A stretch of DNA of 33,078 nt from Cyanobacteria bacterium REEB67 (GTDB taxonomy: Bacteria; Cyanobacteriota; Vampirovibrionia; Obscuribacterales; Obscuribacteraceae), in assembly GCA_018971775.1 (NCBI GenBank), contig JAGXAB010000070.1, positions 1-33,078 on the forward strand, in the 5' to 3' direction. Positions within the stretch are counted from its first letter, which is position 1; every line of letters begins with the position of its first letter. The notes beneath the pieces are model-generated. The model was given only the letters and a program-made list of their open reading frames with translations. It did no database searches and had not been told where the DNA came from. A program made the position numbers and the translations under genes. Shown here piece by piece: positions 31,189 through 33,078 of this stretch.

Positions 31189-31860
31189 ATGTTTGATGAC
31201 AGAGCCACAGCGCCGGAAGCACGAGTCAATAATACAGTCGGTTCCAATCTGGCCGATGCCGGAAATGTGGGCTTACGCGTTGTCAGCGAATACTATGACC
31301 AGCGCCACAACAACAACAACAACAACGACAACTACGCCGCTGAGCGCAGAGCCGCCGAACTGCTCATTCCTGGCCTGGTCGTGCCGGGACTACTTGTGCC
31401 TGCCGTGATTGAGCTCGCTCCGATTGGTACTAATGCCGTTAAGGGAGCCGTCGAGAGATATCAGCAATCAAGGCCGCATGATCAGGATAATCGGCCTGGA
31501 AGCGAACCTTACAGGGGCGCTCCAGAGCAGGTCCTGTATCAATCTCCCGGTCGCGAAACGTCATCGCCTCAGAGCCTCGATGTACCGCCGTTGTGGAAAG
31601 AACACGTCAATCCGACTGCCGCTGAATATCGCAACCGTTGGGTGCACGACATCCTCGATAACGGCACCTATACCGTGGAAAAAGGTGATTCTCTGTACAA
31701 TGTCGCTCGCCGATCACTTGGCGTGTCTGGTCATGCCGACGCCGGAGCTAAAGAAATCGCTCAAGAAGTGAAGCGCATTGCCGCTCTCAACGACATCCAA
31801 CTGGACAAGAAAGGCCATCCGGTTCATCACCTGCAGGCCGGAGCGGTTCTCGACGTCTAG
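31189..31860 (+). CDS. LysM-domain protein
   Basis: The 223-residue protein has an ATG start with a strong AAGGAGAT upstream. The N-terminus is low in complexity and includes six Asn in a row. A hydrophobic segment RAAELLIPGLVVPGLLVPAVIELAP at ~61-85 may span or touch the membrane. A Pro/Arg/Gln-rich linker follows. Residues ~158-223 are a LysM module (GTYTVEKGDSLYNVARRSLG...AALNDIQ...LQAGAVLDV), which binds peptidoglycan or related glycans. The loop between its two helices is long (HADAGAKEIAQEVKR). The product is probably a cell-wall-linked protein. Confidence 0.92.
   Translation: MFDDRATAPEARVNNTVGSNLADAGNVGLRVVSEYYDQRHNNNNNNDNYAAERRAAELLIPGLVVPGLLVPAVIELAPIGTNAVKGAVERYQQSRPHDQDNRPGSEPYRGAPEQVLYQSPGRETSSPQSLDVPPLWKEHVNPTAAEYRNRWVHDILDNGTYTVEKGDSLYNVARRSLGVSGHADAGAKEIAQEVKRIAALNDIQLDKKGHPVHHLQAGAVLDV
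31309..31326 (+). repeat. AAC trinucleotide repeat in the LysM gene
   Basis: Six perfect AAC units encode an Asn run. Slippage here would change length by whole residues only. Confidence 0.9.
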
Positions 31861-31874
31861 ATTAGAGCTTCGTT

Positions 31875-33078
31875 TTACTGCCAGGCAGTTAGCCTTGGGC
31901 GTACATACTGTTTGTATGCCGGAGCGGTGGCGCGCATCTGCGAAAGAATCGCCGTAGTCTTGAGCAGGCTGTTGCCGATTTTTCTAGCTTCCGGATGGTT
32001 GGAGTTGAGTAGTTGCTTGAGCGGCAGCACCGCGCTGGCCGCTGTAATTTGCGAAAAGTCAGCTGTAAACACCCGTTTTTCTCCAAGGACTCGGGCCTTC
32101 AAATTGCTGTAGGCAATCATCTGCGTCGGATTGATTTCCTCGAAGGATTTATTCATTTCGCTGGTGAGCAGAACGCTCTTGCCCGGAGCGAGGACAATAC
32201 TCTGGTTGGCATAATTGATTTTGACCGCCGCCTGGCGCTTATCGTCCAGGTCATAGATGGCGACGCCCTGCGCGTAGGCGATTACCAGGACCAGTGACCG
32301 CGCGGCGATATTTAGCGCTCCATAAGGCGTATGAACAACGATGTCTTCGGTCGGCGCAAACACTACCGAGCCGCGTTTCATGATCAGAGCTTTCTTGCCA
32401 CCGACGTTTTCGCTGACTCCGCCGTTCAAAGTATGGCTGGTCGCCAGCGGCTGCGGGCCGCTTTCGATGGCGTTAGTTGTTCCATTTGTTGTCGCCGCTG
32501 AGATTTCCTCCAGTTCTACAACAGAGGAAACTTCCGGTGTCAGACCAAAAGCTTCTCCTCCATGCAGGATGGCCGGGATTGCGCCGGAGCTTATTTCGGT
32601 GTCCGAGATCCAGAGCGGTTGCCGGTTTTGCAGGGGCTGCGAGATCGTTTGTCTGCTACTGTCAAATACGTTTGTGTTGAGGGCGGAGCTGCTGGTGTTA
32701 ACATTGGCTGAAGCGATTGCCTGTCCGCTGCTAACTGCCGTCATCACCGCTGTGCCGACGCCAGGCGCTTTTGCAAGCGCTGGTGATGCATTGAAAGCAG
32801 TCAGGAGTTGGAATGCCTGATTTGATAATTGTCCAGGCAGTGCTGCACTTGAAAGCGCCGGCGGATCGGCCGTGATTGTCGTCGGTTGAGCGATCGTACC
32901 GTTGACGGTGATAGCGGAAGCTGCTAGTTTCCCTGTCGAGAAAATCACCTGGCCTTTGTTCGCCAAGTTGCCTGGGTTGATGGATTGCAGAGTAAGAGCA
33001 GTTGAGCCGTTTGTATTGACGGTGATGCCCTTCGCGCCGAAAAAGAAGGGGCCGCTCGCAGGCGCCGTCGTGGTGATC
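31875..33078 (-). CDS. Adhesin-like protein with FecR-like region, 5' end outside window
   Basis: The minus-strand frame is open from the right edge (first full codon at 33077) to the stop at 31875, so the ~400 residues seen are the C-terminal part of a larger protein. The first ~75 residues (GAKGITVNTNGSTALTLQSI, NKGQVIFSTGKLAASAITVNG) are beta-strand repeats like those of filamentous-haemagglutinin-type surface proteins. The middle is Ala/Ser/Thr-rich. Residues ~230-310 (KKALIMKRGSVVFAPTEDIVV, PYGALNIAARSLVLVIAY, VAIYDLDD, SIVLAPGKSVLLTS) look like a FecR-type beta domain. The end is helical. The internal TTG at 32966 is not needed as a start. It is likely secreted and surface-exposed. Confidence 0.8.
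   Translation of the reverse strand, partial: ITTTAPASGPFFFGAKGITVNTNGSTALTLQSINPGNLANKGQVIFSTGKLAASAITVNGTIAQPTTITADPPALSSAALPGQLSNQAFQLLTAFNASPALAKAPGVGTAVMTAVSSGQAIASANVNTSSSALNTNVFDSSRQTISQPLQNRQPLWISDTEISSGAIPAILHGGEAFGLTPEVSSVVELEEISAATTNGTTNAIESGPQPLATSHTLNGGVSENVGGKKALIMKRGSVVFAPTEDIVVHTPYGALNIAARSLVLVIAYAQGVAIYDLDDKRQAAVKINYANQSIVLAPGKSVLLTSEMNKSFEEINPTQMIAYSNLKARVLGEKRVFTADFSQITAASAVLPLKQLLNSNHPEARKIGNSLLKTTAILSQMRATAPAYKQYVRPRLTAWQ

Overview
The window is about 33 kb of a bacterial chromosome of moderate GC, with dense genes, short gaps and frequent GTG and TTG starts. The organism cannot be identified from sequence alone. Small RRM proteins, Tad-type pilin-like proteins, many secreted or disordered orphan proteins with hydrophobic segments, and a LysM protein recall the non-photosynthetic sister lineage of Cyanobacteria (Vampirovibrionia/Melainabacteria, Obscuribacter-like). 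That assignment is an inference.

Left part (1-11.7 kb): a partial gene for a disordered protein with LRV-like repeats, a fused homocysteine methyltransferase/methylenetetrahydrofolate reductase, divergent lepA, a SUFU-domain protein, an aspartate-semialdehyde dehydrogenase of the archaeal/fungal type, a secreted orphan and a GNAT acetyltransferase. Next is a regulatory module: a strong promoter overlapping a palindrome, a hairpin leader, an 84-residue orphan ORF, a second palindrome, and a TetR regulator resembling NemR. A second TetR regulator and a small RRM protein (convergent) close this part.

Middle (12-25 kb): two tandem paralogous orphan proteins; a three-gene minus-strand operon (secreted protein, TPR protein, membrane-anchored Cys/His protein); a Tad-like pilin group (large TadG-like protein, divergent from two TadE-like proteins) with a candidate structured leader RNA; then a surface-polysaccharide group made of an SDR epimerase/dehydratase followed by an exported HMA protein and a membrane protein, divergent from a DegT sugar aminotransferase and a GT2 glycosyltransferase that ends at a clear intrinsic terminator. 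An orphan protein and a flavin-reductase-like protein follow.

Right part (26.4-33 kb): an array of 15 tRNA genes, all on the minus strand (Tyr, Asp, Trp, Leu, Cys, His, Gln, Ile, Pro, Asn, Lys, Arg, Arg, Glu, Thr in plus-coordinate order). It is interrupted by an orphan plus-strand gene and by a small helix-turn-helix gene. Seven of the 15 depart from the canonical TTC start of the T-loop, and the tRNA with anticodon UAG lacks the long variable arm expected for tRNA-Leu. Beyond the array lie a CpaF-like protein that stops before its ATPase core and carries two zinc ribbons, a LysM protein, and the 3' part of a large adhesin-like gene with a FecR-like region that runs off the window.

The tRNA array and the structured leader of the TadG-like gene are the most unusual elements. 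No rRNA, CRISPR array, transposase or integrase was seen.
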